A DNA stretch of 64,000 bases from DASUAS01 sp963819475 (GCA_963819475.1 CAWFWE010000004.1:806001-870000), one strand, 5' to 3'; shown: positions 37,737 to 46,849, counted from the first letter of the stretch. The notes: generated by a model from the sequence alone, not told the origin. Numbers and translations are program-made.

Positions 37737-39112
37737 AGTTGTGGGTCGGGTTTGTTGATCACGCGGCGACCTTGTTCGGGTTTTCGATGAGCACTCCCTT
37801 CTTGAAGGTGGCGCCGGCGCGGACGAGCGCGGCGAGGTGCGGCCCGTTTATGGCACGCCAGCGGTCCTGTGCGGCGATGATGAGCTTGTAGGTCATCGCG
37901 AGTCCCGCGGCACGCGAGCCCGGTCCTTTGGTGACCTTGGTGCGGAGTCGCACGGTCGCGAACGTCGACTCGATCGGGTTCGAGGTCTTCAAGTGGATCC
38001 AGTGCTCGGCGGGGAAGTCGTAGAACGCGAGGAGCTCGTCGAGGTCGTCGGTGATCTTCGCGACCGCCTTGGGGAACTTCGTGCCGAACTCGTTCGCGAA
38101 CACGTTCGCGGCGGCGAGGGCGTGGTCGCGGTCTTGGGCGTCGCGGATCTCGGCGAGCACCTTCTTCGCGGTCGGTTGCGCCGACTTCGGCAACGCGTCC
38201 AAGACGTTGGCGGCCTTGTGGAACCAGTCGCGTTGATGACGGGTCTCGGGCCAGACATCACGCACCGCGCCCCAGAACCCGAGTGCCCCGTCGCCGATCG
38301 CCAGGACCGGAGCGACCATCCCGCGCCGCTTGAGATCGCGCAGCAGATCCGCCCACGACTCCTTGGACTCCCGGTAGCCGTCGCGGATCGCGACCAGCTC
38401 CTTGGTGCCATCGAGGCGCACCCCCACCATGACCAGGACGCACAGTCGGTCCTCGGCGAGCCGGACGTTGAAATGCACGCCGTCGACCCACACGTACACG
38501 AAGTCCTTGTCCCGAAGCGACCGATCCGAGAAGTGGCGATGCTCGTCTTGCCACTGGGCCGTGAGGCGGGTGATCACCGACGCCGAGAGCCCCGCCGAGT
38601 TCCCGAAGAACCCTTCCAGCGCGGGCACGAAGTCACCGCTGGACATGCCCGCCAGATACATCAACGGCAACACCTCGGTCACCTTCGGGGACTTACGGCA
38701 CCACGGCGGCACGATCGAGCTCTTGAACTGGAACCGCTCTCCGGTCACAGGATCGGTCCGCCCGTCATCGACCCGCGGGGCTCGAATATCGATACGGCCC
38801 ACGCCGGTCGTGATCGTCCGCGGCCGCGTGTGCCCGTTGCGGACCACCAACCGATTGCCGTGCTCGTCGACCTGGTCGGCGAATGCGTCGACGTACGCGT
38901 CCACCTCGGCCTCGAGCGCTGCGGCGAGCATCCGCCGAGCGCCTTCGCGGCAGATCTCATCCAAACCCGCGGCCAGCTCCGTGCGCGCGGTCTCCTCAGC
39001 AACTACCTTCAACATCGGCGTTCCTTCCTCGCCGGCATTGGCGTGCCGGCTCTCCTTGTTGGTCAAGCAGGAAGGTACGCCGCGCCCTGGAACAGACCGG
39101 CGATCCACAACT
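37737..39112 (-). mobile_element. IS256-family insertion sequence
   Basis: About 1.38 kb with one transposase gene. Both ends carry AGTTGTGGRTCG reading inward (37737 on the + strand; 39112 on the - strand), with further partial matches (GGTYTGTT). The usual 8-9-bp target duplication is not evident next to these ends, so the exact limits may be off by several bases or a flank may have been deleted. Confidence 0.75.
37759..39015 (-). CDS. IS256/Mutator-family transposase
   Basis: 418 residues from ATG 39015. 'LAAALEAEVDAYVDAFADQVDEHGNRLVVRNGH' is the family N-terminus. The DDE triad is in 'YVWVDGVHFNVRL', 'APVLAIGDGALGFWGA' and 'NPIESTFATVRLRTKVTKG'. The 'ETRHQRDWFHKAANVLDALPK' block is the C/D-x(2)-H-like Mutator signature. 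The frame is intact and of full length, consistent with recent activity. Confidence 0.95.
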   Translation of the reverse strand: MLKVVAEETARTELAAGLDEICREGARRMLAAALEAEVDAYVDAFADQVDEHGNRLVVRNGHTRPRTITTGVGRIDIRAPRVDDGRTDPVTGERFQFKSSIVPPWCRKSPKVTEVLPLMYLAGMSSGDFVPALEGFFGNSAGLSASVITRLTAQWQDEHRHFSDRSLRDKDFVYVWVDGVHFNVRLAEDRLCVLVMVGVRLDGTKELVAIRDGYRESKESWADLLRDLKRRGMVAPVLAIGDGALGFWGAVRDVWPETRHQRDWFHKAANVLDALPKSAQPTAKKVLAEIRDAQDRDHALAAANVFANEFGTKFPKAVAKITDDLDELLAFYDFPAEHWIHLKTSNPIESTFATVRLRTKVTKGPGSRAAGLAMTYKLIIAAQDRWRAINGPHLAALVRAGATFKKGVLIENPNKVAA

Positions 39113-39321
39113 TCTGGTTATAACTCAACCGGAGCAGCACCACGCGACTGCGCGGGAGTGCTCTCAAGCGGTGCGACGAAATCCGAGTTCGCAGGCGACC
39201 CTTCAGCAAACCAAAATAGACTGCAAGTCGTCGTCAATCCGGCGATGACAGCGAGGGACACGAGGTGCGCCACCCCCCAGCCGCGTCGGAACATCGGGCG
39301 ACGATGCCGTACGGAGCGCAC
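39113..39321 (-). pseudogene. GH43-type glycosidase gene, 5' fragment (signal sequence)
   Basis: Begins 'MRSVRHRRPMFRRGWGVAH' and continues 'LVSLAVIAGLTTTCSLFWFA', a basic n-region and hydrophobic core of a secretion signal. A Ser/Pro-rich linker follows, and the frame stops right at the IS256 end (39118). Position and orientation make it the likely export leader of the GH43 gene broken by IS256; continuity across IS256 cannot be proved because no target duplication was found. Confidence 0.55.
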
Positions 39322-39501
39322 AACTCGCTGAGGATCGCCCGAGATCTTGCGACGACCTGGTGATCCATCGACTACACGTCACATCGGGACTGTTGGGATA
39401 GTGGTGTAACCAGCTGGCGGGTTGTCATTGATCGGCCGGGAACAGCAGTCCTTTGAATCTGATGACGAAGACGTTGTGGGCGGGCTGCCCCGGTTAAAGC
39501 A

Positions 39502-40881
39502 CTAGTTCGACTCGACCCGAGGCAGCTCGACCCGCACTGTCGTGCCCGCACCCGGTGCGCTGTGGAGGGCGACCTGACCACCGTGCGCGACGACGATCGC
39601 CTGGACGATGGCCAACCCGAGCCCGGCCCCGCCCGCATGACGGGACCGCGACGCGTCGGCGTGTGAGAAGCGCTCAAAGGCGCGCTCGGCGACGTCCGGT
39701 GCCATCCCCGGGCCGTCGTCGTGCACTTCGACGACCGCGCGCCCACCGCCGTTGTGTACGTGCACCGAGACCGAGGTGCCGGCTGGCGTGTGCACGAGTG
39801 CGTTCCTCATCAGGTTGCCCAAGACTTGCCGCAGGCGGTCCTCGTCGCCTTCGACGGTCACGCCTTCCGCAACATCGGCGCTGATGACGCGATCAGGTGC
39901 TACCGCGCGCGCGTCGGCGGCCGCGTCGACACCGAGCACGCCGAGGTCGACCGGTCGGCGCGCGAGCGGCCGTCCCTCGTCGAGGCGCGCGAGGAGCAAC
40001 AGATCGTCGACCAGCGATGCCATCCGAATCGACTCCTGCTCGGTGCGCCGCATGGCCTGGTCGAGGTCGGCCGGCTCGGAGAGACCACCGTGTCGGTACA
40101 GGTCGGCGTAGCCGCGGATCGTCGTGAGAGGGGTGCGCAGCTCGTGCGACGCGTCGGCGACGAAGCGACGCAGCTGAGTCTCGGACGCGGCTCGCTCCGC
40201 GAACGCGCCTTCGATGGTGGTGAGCATGGTGTTGAGCGCATCACCGAGCTCGCGGGCTTCGGTGCCTTTCGCCTCGGCCGGCACCCGTTGCGAGAGATCA
40301 CCGGCGGCGATGGCGCCGGCCGTCTTCGTCATGCGCTTCAACGGACGGACGCCGAGGCGCAGGACCCAAAAAACCACAAACCCGAGGATCCCGATCACGA
40401 CACCGACGGCGGCGATCAGCACCCACTGGAGGCGACCCATGGTCGCATCGACGTCCCTGAGGGAGAGTGCGACGACGTTGACCGCGCCTGGGACCCGCGC
40501 CGCGAGCACTCGGTAACGGCCCGAGCCTGAGGTGCTACTCACTGTGAACGCTTCGCTTGTACGGGCCGACTGCAGGGCTTGGTCGAGCGTGTATCGCGGC
40601 AGCCCAGGGTTCTCGCCCGTCACGTTCGGTTGTATCACTGAGTAGATGTGGCCGTCCTGGACCTGCGCGACATAGAGCGACGCGAGTCGCGTGAACTGCG
40701 GATCCGGCGGATTGAACGCGGTAATCCCTGGCGGCAGGGCACGCGCCGCGGAGGACGCGAGCTGGTGATCGACGCGGTCGACGAGGTTGGCCTCGGTGGT
40801 ACGGGCGATGATGACCGCCACCGCGACGAGCACGAACGACACCACCGCCATGCCCGCGAGCAGACGCGCCTTGAGCGACAC
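39502..40881 (-). CDS. Sensor histidine kinase
   Basis: 459 residues. TM1 (about 9-27), extracytoplasmic sensor (about 28-150), TM2 (about 152-174), HAMP linker ('LGVRPLKRMTKTAGAIAAGDLSQRV'), HisKA with His246 in 'ADASHELRTPLTTIRGY'. The HATPase domain has the N box 'NLMRNALVHTP', G1 'DDGPGMA' and G2 'GGAGLGLAIVQA'. It begins (GTG 40881) directly at the end of the response-regulator gene, so the two form one operon. The type resembles MprB/TcrY-like kinases; the signal is unknown. Confidence 0.93.
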   Translation of the reverse strand: MSLKARLLAGMAVVSFVLVAVAVIIARTTEANLVDRVDHQLASSAARALPPGITAFNPPDPQFTRLASLYVAQVQDGHIYSVIQPNVTGENPGLPRYTLDQALQSARTSEAFTVSSTSGSGRYRVLAARVPGAVNVVALSLRDVDATMGRLQWVLIAAVGVVIGILGFVVFWVLRLGVRPLKRMTKTAGAIAAGDLSQRVPAEAKGTEARELGDALNTMLTTIEGAFAERAASETQLRRFVADASHELRTPLTTIRGYADLYRHGGLSEPADLDQAMRRTEQESIRMASLVDDLLLLARLDEGRPLARRPVDLGVLGVDAAADARAVAPDRVISADVAEGVTVEGDEDRLRQVLGNLMRNALVHTPAGTSVSVHVHNGGGRAVVEVHDDGPGMAPDVAERAFERFSHADASRSRHAGGAGLGLAIVQAIVVAHGGQVALHSAPGAGTTVRVELPRVESN

Positions 40882-41562
40882 CTACTTCTCCCGCAGCGCG
40901 TACCCGAAGCCCCGGACGGTGTGGATGAGCCGGGGCTCGACCTGGTCGATCTTCTTGCGCAAGTAGCCGATGTACGTCTCGACAATGCCGCCGTCGCCAC
41001 CGAAATCGTACTCCCACACGTGGTCGAGGATCTGCGGCTTCGAGAGGACGCGACCCTGATTCGCGAGCAGGAACCGCAGCAGGGTGTACTCCGTGGGCGA
41101 CAACGGCGCTTCTACGCCGCCACGCCGCACGACGTGCGCGTCGTCGTCCATCTCGAGGTCGGCACAGCGCAAGAGCGCGCCCCCGCGCATGAGTCCCGAC
41201 CGCCGCAGAACTGCTGTGATCCGCGCCACGAGCTCGTCGAGGCTGAACGGCTTCACGAGGTAGTCGTCGCCGCCGAGCATGAGCCCACGCACCTTGTCAT
41301 CCGTCGCGTCACGCGCAGTGAGGAAGAGCACCGGCGTCCGCACGCCGTCGTTGCGCAAACGACGGCACACCTCGAAGCCGTCGAGGTCGGGCATCATCAC
41401 GTCGAGGAGAATCAAGTCAGGTAGCCGTTCCTCGAGCACCGCGAGCGTGTCACGGCCCGACGCCGCCGCGCGCACGTCGAAACCCTCATAACGGAGCGCG
41501 GCCTCGAGCATGGACCGCAGGTTGTCTTCGTCGTCGACCAGCAGAAGGCGCTCACCCGCCAT
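40882..41562 (-). CDS. OmpR-family response regulator
   Basis: 226 residues from ATG 41562. Receiver domain with the acidic pocket 'LVDDEDNLR', phosphoacceptor Asp54 ('LILLDVMMPDLDG'), Thr/Lys switch residues ('LFLTARDA', 'DDYLVKPFS'). Winged-helix DNA-binding domain ('LSPTEYTLLRFLLANQGRVLSKPQILDHVWEY', 'YIGYLRKKID', 'TVRGFGYAL'). It is cotranscribed with the histidine kinase downstream. The nearby island genes (GT2/GT39, export operon) are candidate targets by position only. Confidence 0.94.
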   Translation of the reverse strand: MAGERLLLVDDEDNLRSMLEAALRYEGFDVRAAASGRDTLAVLEERLPDLILLDVMMPDLDGFEVCRRLRNDGVRTPVLFLTARDATDDKVRGLMLGGDDYLVKPFSLDELVARITAVLRRSGLMRGGALLRCADLEMDDDAHVVRRGGVEAPLSPTEYTLLRFLLANQGRVLSKPQILDHVWEYDFGGDGGIVETYIGYLRKKIDQVEPRLIHTVRGFGYALREK

Positions 41563-42021
41563 GACGGGCAGCGTCGCAGGCCAAGTTGAAAGTTGGCTGT
41601 GAAGTCCCTCCGGAGTCGGCGAGCAACCCGGTGCGGACAAGCCCCTATAGCGAGGGCTCTCCTCCGGTCAGGGACGTAACCCAGTCGCTCCACGCCGACC
41701 TCGCCGATCGGAGCGTAGTTCGTCGTCACGTACCCCAACGCTCGCGTGGTGTGATTCGAGCGCGCCGAAGAGGCTGACAAACCCGACGTCGGCGAGACGA
41801 GCAGGACGCGTTCTTTGCCGCATGAAGAGTGCCACGCGTGGAGTACATCGACGTGGCCGCCTTCGAATACTCGTGCGGGTCGTACAGATCGCGGCACTCA
41901 AAGCGCTCGTTGATCCAGCGCACCTTCTCAGCGCTCACCTCGTCAAGTCTTGGGTGTGGTTTTCAGCAAACTCTCAGGCAGCGCAGCGGTAAGTGTGAGG
42001 GCTGGCGGCCATGCTGAACAC
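41563..42021. other. About 460 bp between the regulator and the GT2 gene
   Basis: Divergent intergenic region upstream of both the two-component operon (-) and the glycosyltransferase operon (+). Short open frames exist on both strands but none shows a family pattern. Promoters for both directions are expected here; I could not identify them reliably. Confidence 0.5.
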
Positions 42022-43236
42022 GTGCCGACGGGGCTGGACGAACAGCGCGGCCGCACGGCTCGGCTCGACCACATCGAGCTCGACATCGTCGTCCCCGTCT
42101 ACAACGAGGAAGAGCACCTGGAGGCGAACATCGAGCAGTTGGCTGCCTTCCTCGACGCGGGTTTTCCGTTGCGCTGGCGGATCACCATCGCCGACAACGC
42201 GTCAACCGACAGCTCTTGGGCAATTTCGACCGCGCTGGCGGCGCGTGATCACCGTGTACACGCGCTCCATCTCCGCCAGAAGGGTCGCGGCCGCGCCTTG
42301 CGCGAGGCCTGGACGCAAAGCGACGCCGACATCGTCGCCTATATGGACGTTGACCTGTCGACGCGGCTGGAGGCGTTGCTCCCGCTCGTGGCGCCGTTGA
42401 TCACAGGGCATTCAGACGTTGCGATCGGTTCACGGCTCGCCCGGGGCTCACGTGTGGTGCGCGGTCCGAAACGGGAGTTCATCTCGCGCACGTACAACCA
42501 GATCCTTCGGCTGGTGCTGCGCACCCAGGTGCGCGACGCTCAGTGCGGCTTCAAAGCGATACGCGCCGACGTTGCGCGGCGTGTGCTGCCGATGGTCGAG
42601 GACAACACCTGGTTCTTCGATACCGAGCTGCTCGTGGTGGCGGAACGGGCCGGCTTCCGAATCGCGGAGATACCAGTCGACTGGGTCGACGATCCCGACT
42701 CCCGCGTCGACATCATGCACACGGCATTGGGTGACCTGCGCGGCGTGCTGCGTATGGCATGGACATTCTGGTTTCACCCCGAGCAGGTCCCCGATCCCGA
42801 GTGCGTACGCGTCGCCCCTCCGGTTGGCACCGGCGGCGAACTGGTGAGTTTCATGCTGGTGGGCCTGCTCAGTACGGTGCTCTACCTCATCGGGTATCTG
42901 GTGCTCGAAGGCCGTCTTGGTCCGTATTGGGCCAACGCGCTCAGTCTCAGCGTCACGATGATCCTGAACACGTCGGCCAACCGCCGCTGGACATTCGGCC
43001 AGCGTGACCCGCGATCGCGCCTTCCCCACTACGTGCGCGCCACGGCCGTGCACCTTGTGGGACTTGCGCTCACTACCGGCGCTGTGTGGTTGCTCGAGGC
43101 GGTTACCGTCACCCCCGGGATCGGCGCGCAACTCGTGGTGCTCGGGCTGACCTCCGCGGTCGCCACAGCCCTGCGCTTCGTCCTCATGCCCGCGTGGATC
43201 TTCCGCGACTCCGTGCGAACCGAAACGAGATCATGA
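42022..43236 (+). CDS. GT2 glycosyltransferase fused to a GtrA-like membrane domain
   Basis: 404 residues from GTG 42022; GTG 41995 and TTG 41950 are also in frame. GT2 domain: 'DIVVPVYNEEEHLEANIEQL', 'ITIADNASTDSSW', DxD in 'IVAYMDVDLSTRLEAL', 'RDAQCGFKAIRADVARR'. This is the dolichyl/polyprenyl-phosphate sugar synthase type. From about residue 275 a four-TM GtrA-like domain follows ('LVSFMLVGLLSTVLYLIGYLVLE', 'NTSANRRWTFGQR'). Such fusions charge polyprenyl phosphate with a sugar and flip it outward. It overlaps the GT39 gene by 4 bp, which would use that donor. Confidence 0.9.
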   Translation: MPTGLDEQRGRTARLDHIELDIVVPVYNEEEHLEANIEQLAAFLDAGFPLRWRITIADNASTDSSWAISTALAARDHRVHALHLRQKGRGRALREAWTQSDADIVAYMDVDLSTRLEALLPLVAPLITGHSDVAIGSRLARGSRVVRGPKREFISRTYNQILRLVLRTQVRDAQCGFKAIRADVARRVLPMVEDNTWFFDTELLVVAERAGFRIAEIPVDWVDDPDSRVDIMHTALGDLRGVLRMAWTFWFHPEQVPDPECVRVAPPVGTGGELVSFMLVGLLSTVLYLIGYLVLEGRLGPYWANALSLSVTMILNTSANRRWTFGQRDPRSRLPHYVRATAVHLVGLALTTGAVWLLEAVTVTPGIGAQLVVLGLTSAVATALRFVLMPAWIFRDSVRTETRS

Positions 43237-45371
43237 CCGCCACCGTCGACGAGCTTGCTGCACCCTCTGCACCATTCACCGTGGGCGCAGGCACACCCTC
43301 TTGGATCCGCCGCCTGGTGCGTGGGCACGACACAGACGCAGCATGGGCCCGGCCCGCTCTCTTCGGGTTGTTGGGCCTGACTGCGCTCATCTACCTGTGG
43401 GGCCTGTCGAAGAACGGTTGGGCAAACGATTTCTATTCGGCGGCGGCACAGGCGGGCTCGAAGAGCTGGAAGGCGTTCCTCTTCGGCTCATCGGACGCGG
43501 CGAACACGATCACCGTCGACAAGCCGCCGGCCTCGCTGTGGCCGATGGCATTGTCAGCGCGGCTCTTCGGGCTCAGTTCCTGGTCCTTGCTCGTTCCGCA
43601 GGCACTCATGGGCGTCGCAACCGTAGGCGTCCTTTATGCCGCGGTGCGTCGGTGGTTCGGCGCGACTGCGGCGCTCCTCGCCGGGTTGGTGCTCGCCGTG
43701 ACGCCGGTAGCGGCGTTGATGTTCCGCTTCGACAACCCCGATGCGCTCCTTGCGCTGCTCATGACGGCCTCCGCCTATACGGCGCTGCGTGCGATCGAGG
43801 ACGACCGCGCACGCTGGTATGTGCTCACTGGTGTGCTGGTGGGGATCGGCTTCTTGACCAAGCAGTTGCAGGTCGGGTTGGTGGTGCCCGGTTTCGCGCT
43901 GGCGCTACTGATCGCCGGGCCATCAGGCCTCTGGCGACGGATCCGGGGCCTACTGATCGCAGGCGTCGCGTTGCTCGTGTCGGCAGGCTGGTGGGTTGCC
44001 CTCGTGGAACTGTGGCCAGCCGAGAGCCGTCCCTACATCGGCGGGACCCAGCACAACAGCTTCCTGGAGCTGACCTTCGAGTACAACGGCTTCGGTCGGC
44101 TCACCGGTGACGAGAGCGGCGGGTTCGGAGGCGGCGGCGGTCTGCTTGGCGGCGGAAACCGCGGTCGCGGCTTCGGCGCGGGCGCCTTCAGCGGAGGCAG
44201 CGGCATCACAAGGATGTTCGGCAACGCGGTAGGCGGTCAGATCTCGTGGCTGATCCCGGCCGCGCTCGTCACGCTGGTGCTCGGGCTCGTGGCGCGCCGC
44301 CGCAAACCGCGCACCGATATGGCCCGTGCGTCGCTGATGGTGTGGGGCAGTTGGCTCCTCGTCACTGGGATCGTGTTCAGCTACATGAGCGGCATCTTCC
44401 ACGAGTACTACACGATCGCGCTCGCTCCCGCGATCGGCGCGCTGGTAGGAATCGGCCTCTCGATGGCGTGGAAGCGACGCGACCACGTGACGTCGTGGGC
44501 CACGCTTGCCGTGGCGGCCGTGCTCACGACGTGGTGGGCGCGCGTGCTGCTCGGTCGTGCGTCCGACTGGAACTCGTGGCTACGCCCGACGGTGTCGATC
44601 GCCGGACTGCTCGTGACGATCGGCCTCCTTGTGGCCACAGCCGTAGTCGCCCGAGGACGGGCTCCGGATACCCGCATCGGCATACTGTTGATCGCCCTGG
44701 GCCTCGCGACCGCGTTGGCCGGACCGATCGCGTGGACGGTGCAGACCGTGTCACAGCCGCGCAACGGCCCGATCGTGACCGCCGGACCCTCGAGCGGGGG
44801 CGGGCCGGCTGGCTTCGGTGCGAACCTCCCGGGCGGCGCGGCCGCTGGCGCGAATCGCGGAGCTGGCTCAAACGCAGTCCCCGACATCCCGGGTCTGGCG
44901 CAGGGCGAACTCCCCGACATCCCGGGTCTGGCGCAGGGCGAACTCCCCGACATCCCGGGTCTGGCGCAGGGCGAACTCCCCGATATCGGTGGCGCTGGCG
45001 GTGGGATCTTCGGCGGCTCAACGGCGGTGAGCAAGGCAGTCGTGGCCAAGCTGATGCAAGACGCCGACAAGTACACCTGGGTGGCCGCGACGATGGGTGC
45101 GACCGCGGCTGCGCCGTACCAACTCGCGACGGAGCACTCGGTGATGCCGATCGGCGGGTTCAGCTCCGGCGACCCGGCGCCCAAACTGGCGCAATTCAAG
45201 GCCGACGTCGCAGCGAAGAAGATCCACTACTTCATCGGCACCGTGCGCGGGGGCTTTCCGCCCGGTGGTCAAGGGGGCCAAACGATCTCGAGCTGGGTTG
45301 CCGAAAACTTCAGCTCGGACACCGTCGCCGGCGTCACCCTCTACGACCTCACCAAGCCGAAGCCCGTCTGA
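43233..45371 (+). CDS. GT39/ArnT-like membrane glycosyltransferase
   Basis: 712 residues. A TM helix near 40-58, then 'GLSKNGWANDFYSAAAQAGSKSW', the first extracytoplasmic loop with the catalytic-type acidic residue, and 'ITVDKPPASLWPMALSARLFGLSS', the PMT/ArnT second loop motif. About 12 TM segments follow. A Gly-rich loop (about 292-325, 'GGFGGGGGLLGGGNRGRGFG') and, near the C-terminus, three 'PDIPGLAQGEL' repeats precede an extracytoplasmic domain. It probably transfers a sugar from polyprenyl phosphate to a protein or cell-wall polymer. Confidence 0.88.
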   Translation: MTATVDELAAPSAPFTVGAGTPSWIRRLVRGHDTDAAWARPALFGLLGLTALIYLWGLSKNGWANDFYSAAAQAGSKSWKAFLFGSSDAANTITVDKPPASLWPMALSARLFGLSSWSLLVPQALMGVATVGVLYAAVRRWFGATAALLAGLVLAVTPVAALMFRFDNPDALLALLMTASAYTALRAIEDDRARWYVLTGVLVGIGFLTKQLQVGLVVPGFALALLIAGPSGLWRRIRGLLIAGVALLVSAGWWVALVELWPAESRPYIGGTQHNSFLELTFEYNGFGRLTGDESGGFGGGGGLLGGGNRGRGFGAGAFSGGSGITRMFGNAVGGQISWLIPAALVTLVLGLVARRRKPRTDMARASLMVWGSWLLVTGIVFSYMSGIFHEYYTIALAPAIGALVGIGLSMAWKRRDHVTSWATLAVAAVLTTWWARVLLGRASDWNSWLRPTVSIAGLLVTIGLLVATAVVARGRAPDTRIGILLIALGLATALAGPIAWTVQTVSQPRNGPIVTAGPSSGGGPAGFGANLPGGAAAGANRGAGSNAVPDIPGLAQGELPDIPGLAQGELPDIPGLAQGELPDIGGAGGGIFGGSTAVSKAVVAKLMQDADKYTWVAATMGATAAAPYQLATEHSVMPIGGFSSGDPAPKLAQFKADVAAKKIHYFIGTVRGGFPPGGQGGQTISSWVAENFSSDTVAGVTLYDLTKPKPV
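44880..44978 (+). repeat. Three tandem 33-bp repeats within the GT39 gene
   Basis: Units at 44880-44912, 44913-44945 and 44946-44978 appear identical at the DNA level, each encoding PDIPGLAQGEL. The lack of silent differences points to recent expansion. The array sits between the last TM segment and the C-terminal extracytoplasmic domain and would set the length of the linker. Confidence 0.9.
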
Positions 45372-45373
45372 CC

Positions 45374-45538
45374 GGCGCTGGCCCGCGAGCTCGGCTGCGA
45401 CTGGCGCACGTGAACGACTCGGTCATCGCCTATGGGACGCCGTTGGTCGAGGATCCTGACCGGATCGGCACGGTGGCTGCGCTCGGCCTGGATGAGACCC
45501 TGTTCTGTCGGCGTGGCCGCTGGCGCACCCAACAGTGA
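45374..45538 (+). pseudogene. ISL3-family transposase fragment
   Basis: Begins right after the GT39 stop. It reads 'ALARELGCDWRT', then after one missing base near 45411 'VNDSVIAYGTPLVEDPDRIG' and 'ALGLDETLFCRRGRWRTQ', then stops. This matches the helix-turn-helix to first-Asp (GLDE) section of ISL3 transposases. Only about 55 of some 400 residues remain. Confidence 0.7.
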
Positions 45539-45835
45539 CACGAGGCTGTGGCATCAACGGGGAATGTGGCCCTGGCGAAGGATCACGACCCCGCCGACTA
45601 GGTAGGCGAACACGCTCTCCCGACGAAGCCGAATACGCCTCCAATCGAGGGCCTGGTTCGGCACCGTTGACGGTCGAGCGGCGCTGCGGCTGCACGGCGG
45701 GCGCTGCTCGGGAAAGAATCGTCGATGGGGGCCGCGCCAGCGGGCTCCTGCAGGGGGGCCTGCGGCGGATCGACTCCCCCCCCGCACCGCGAGGTGCTGC
45801 GGCGCCGCTCACCTGAGCAGATAAGTGTCGCCTAA

Positions 45836-46807
45836 GGACTCGCGTGGATAGGCGTCGAGTCGGTGACCATCCACCGGTCGCCGGGTTGGCCCCGAGATGA
45901 TCGGGGTGCTGCCCAAGCCCGGACGACCAGGTGGAGGACTCCGTCATCATGCGCGCGTTGGAGCCGGAAGTGTCGGATGCAGTCCGGGCGGCGATCGAGC
46001 CGCTGTTGCCGGTGCCGGCCGACGAGCATCCTTTGGGCTGTCACCGACAGCGCGTCTCGAACCAGCTCTGTTTCCGAGGGATCTTGATCCGTTTGGTGAC
46101 CGGCGCGTCGTGGGTCGATATCGAAGCGATCCTCGACTTTGCAGTGTCGGACACGACGTTGCGGGCCCGGCGCGACGAGTGGATCAACGCCGGCGTGTTC
46201 GACGATCTCGTCACTGAAGCACTCGCGGCGTTCGATCGGATCATCGGTCTCGATCTCGGCGACGTCGCGTTGGACGGCTCGTTGCACAAGGCACCCTACG
46301 GAGGTGAAGGAACCGGCCCGAACCCTACGGATCGCGCCAAGCTCGGCTGGAAGTGGTCGGTCGCCTGTGATCGTCATGGCATCCCGATCGGTTGGGTGAT
46401 CGACGGCGCGAACCGCAACGACGTCCGCCTGCTCGAACCCACCCTCGACGCGATCGCCGAGCGTGGTCTGCTCGTCGACATCGACACGTTGCATCTCGAC
46501 CGCGGCTACGACTCGGGCGCAGTTCGTCAGCGACTCCGCGACATGGGGATCGACCAGTTCGAGATCCAACTCCGCGGCACCAAGATCCCCGGCGTGAAGA
46601 AACAACCGGTCCGCCTCGGACTGCGATGGATCGTGGAAGCAACCAACACCTGGTGGTCGAACTACGGGCAGCTACGGCGCAACACCGACCGCAAGAGTCG
46701 TCACCGACACGCCGCGCTCTGCCTCGCCACCGTCGTGCTCATCGTCGGCAGACTCCTCGACTGGCGCAATCGCTGGAGCCCGAGTTGAGCCCTATCCGCT
46801 CGGGTCC
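45836..46807 (+). mobile_element. IS5-family insertion sequence
   Basis: 972 bp. Inverted ends GGACTCGCGTGGATAGG (left) and GGACCCGAGCGGATAGG (right, read inward) differ at 3 of 17 positions. TAA is present immediately outside each end (45833-45835 and 46808-46810), matching the T-N-A target duplication of this group. It lies about 65 bp inside the right att site of the island. Confidence 0.85.
45931..46788 (+). CDS. IS5-family transposase
   Basis: 285 residues (GTG 45931; ATG 45949 also possible). DUF4096-like N-terminus ('FRGILIRLVTGASWVDIE'). DDE core with 'GDVALDGSLHKAPYGGEGTGPNPTDRAKLGWKWSVACD' (first Asp), 'DTLHLDRGYDSGAVR' (second Asp) and 'RWIVEATNTWWSNYGQLRRNTDR' (Glu with the Y-(2)-R-(3)-E-type region). 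It appears intact and fills most of the IS element. Confidence 0.93.
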   Translation: MEDSVIMRALEPEVSDAVRAAIEPLLPVPADEHPLGCHRQRVSNQLCFRGILIRLVTGASWVDIEAILDFAVSDTTLRARRDEWINAGVFDDLVTEALAAFDRIIGLDLGDVALDGSLHKAPYGGEGTGPNPTDRAKLGWKWSVACDRHGIPIGWVIDGANRNDVRLLEPTLDAIAERGLLVDIDTLHLDRGYDSGAVRQRLRDMGIDQFEIQLRGTKIPGVKKQPVRLGLRWIVEATNTWWSNYGQLRRNTDRKSRHRHAALCLATVVLIVGRLLDWRNRWSPS

Positions 46808-46849
46808 TAAGCGGTGTTGCTCGATCCGCCTGCAGCAAGCAACGACGCC

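Noticed and set aside
37837..39123. 428-codon + strand frame opposite the IS256 transposase
   Set aside because: Antisense shadow; the - strand encodes an intact DDE transposase.
41726..41938. Short - strand frame upstream of the response regulator beginning with a protein-like stretch
   Set aside because: The opening looks plausible but it soon becomes Arg-rich, has no family pattern and no ribosome binding site.
44880..44978. CRISPR-like array
   Set aside because: The three 33-bp units are directly adjacent without spacers and in frame in a coding gene. No other spaced repeats or cas genes occur in the window.
45539..45835. Further ISL3 sequence after the transposase fragment
   Set aside because: Frames on both strands were read; none continues the ISL3 pattern.
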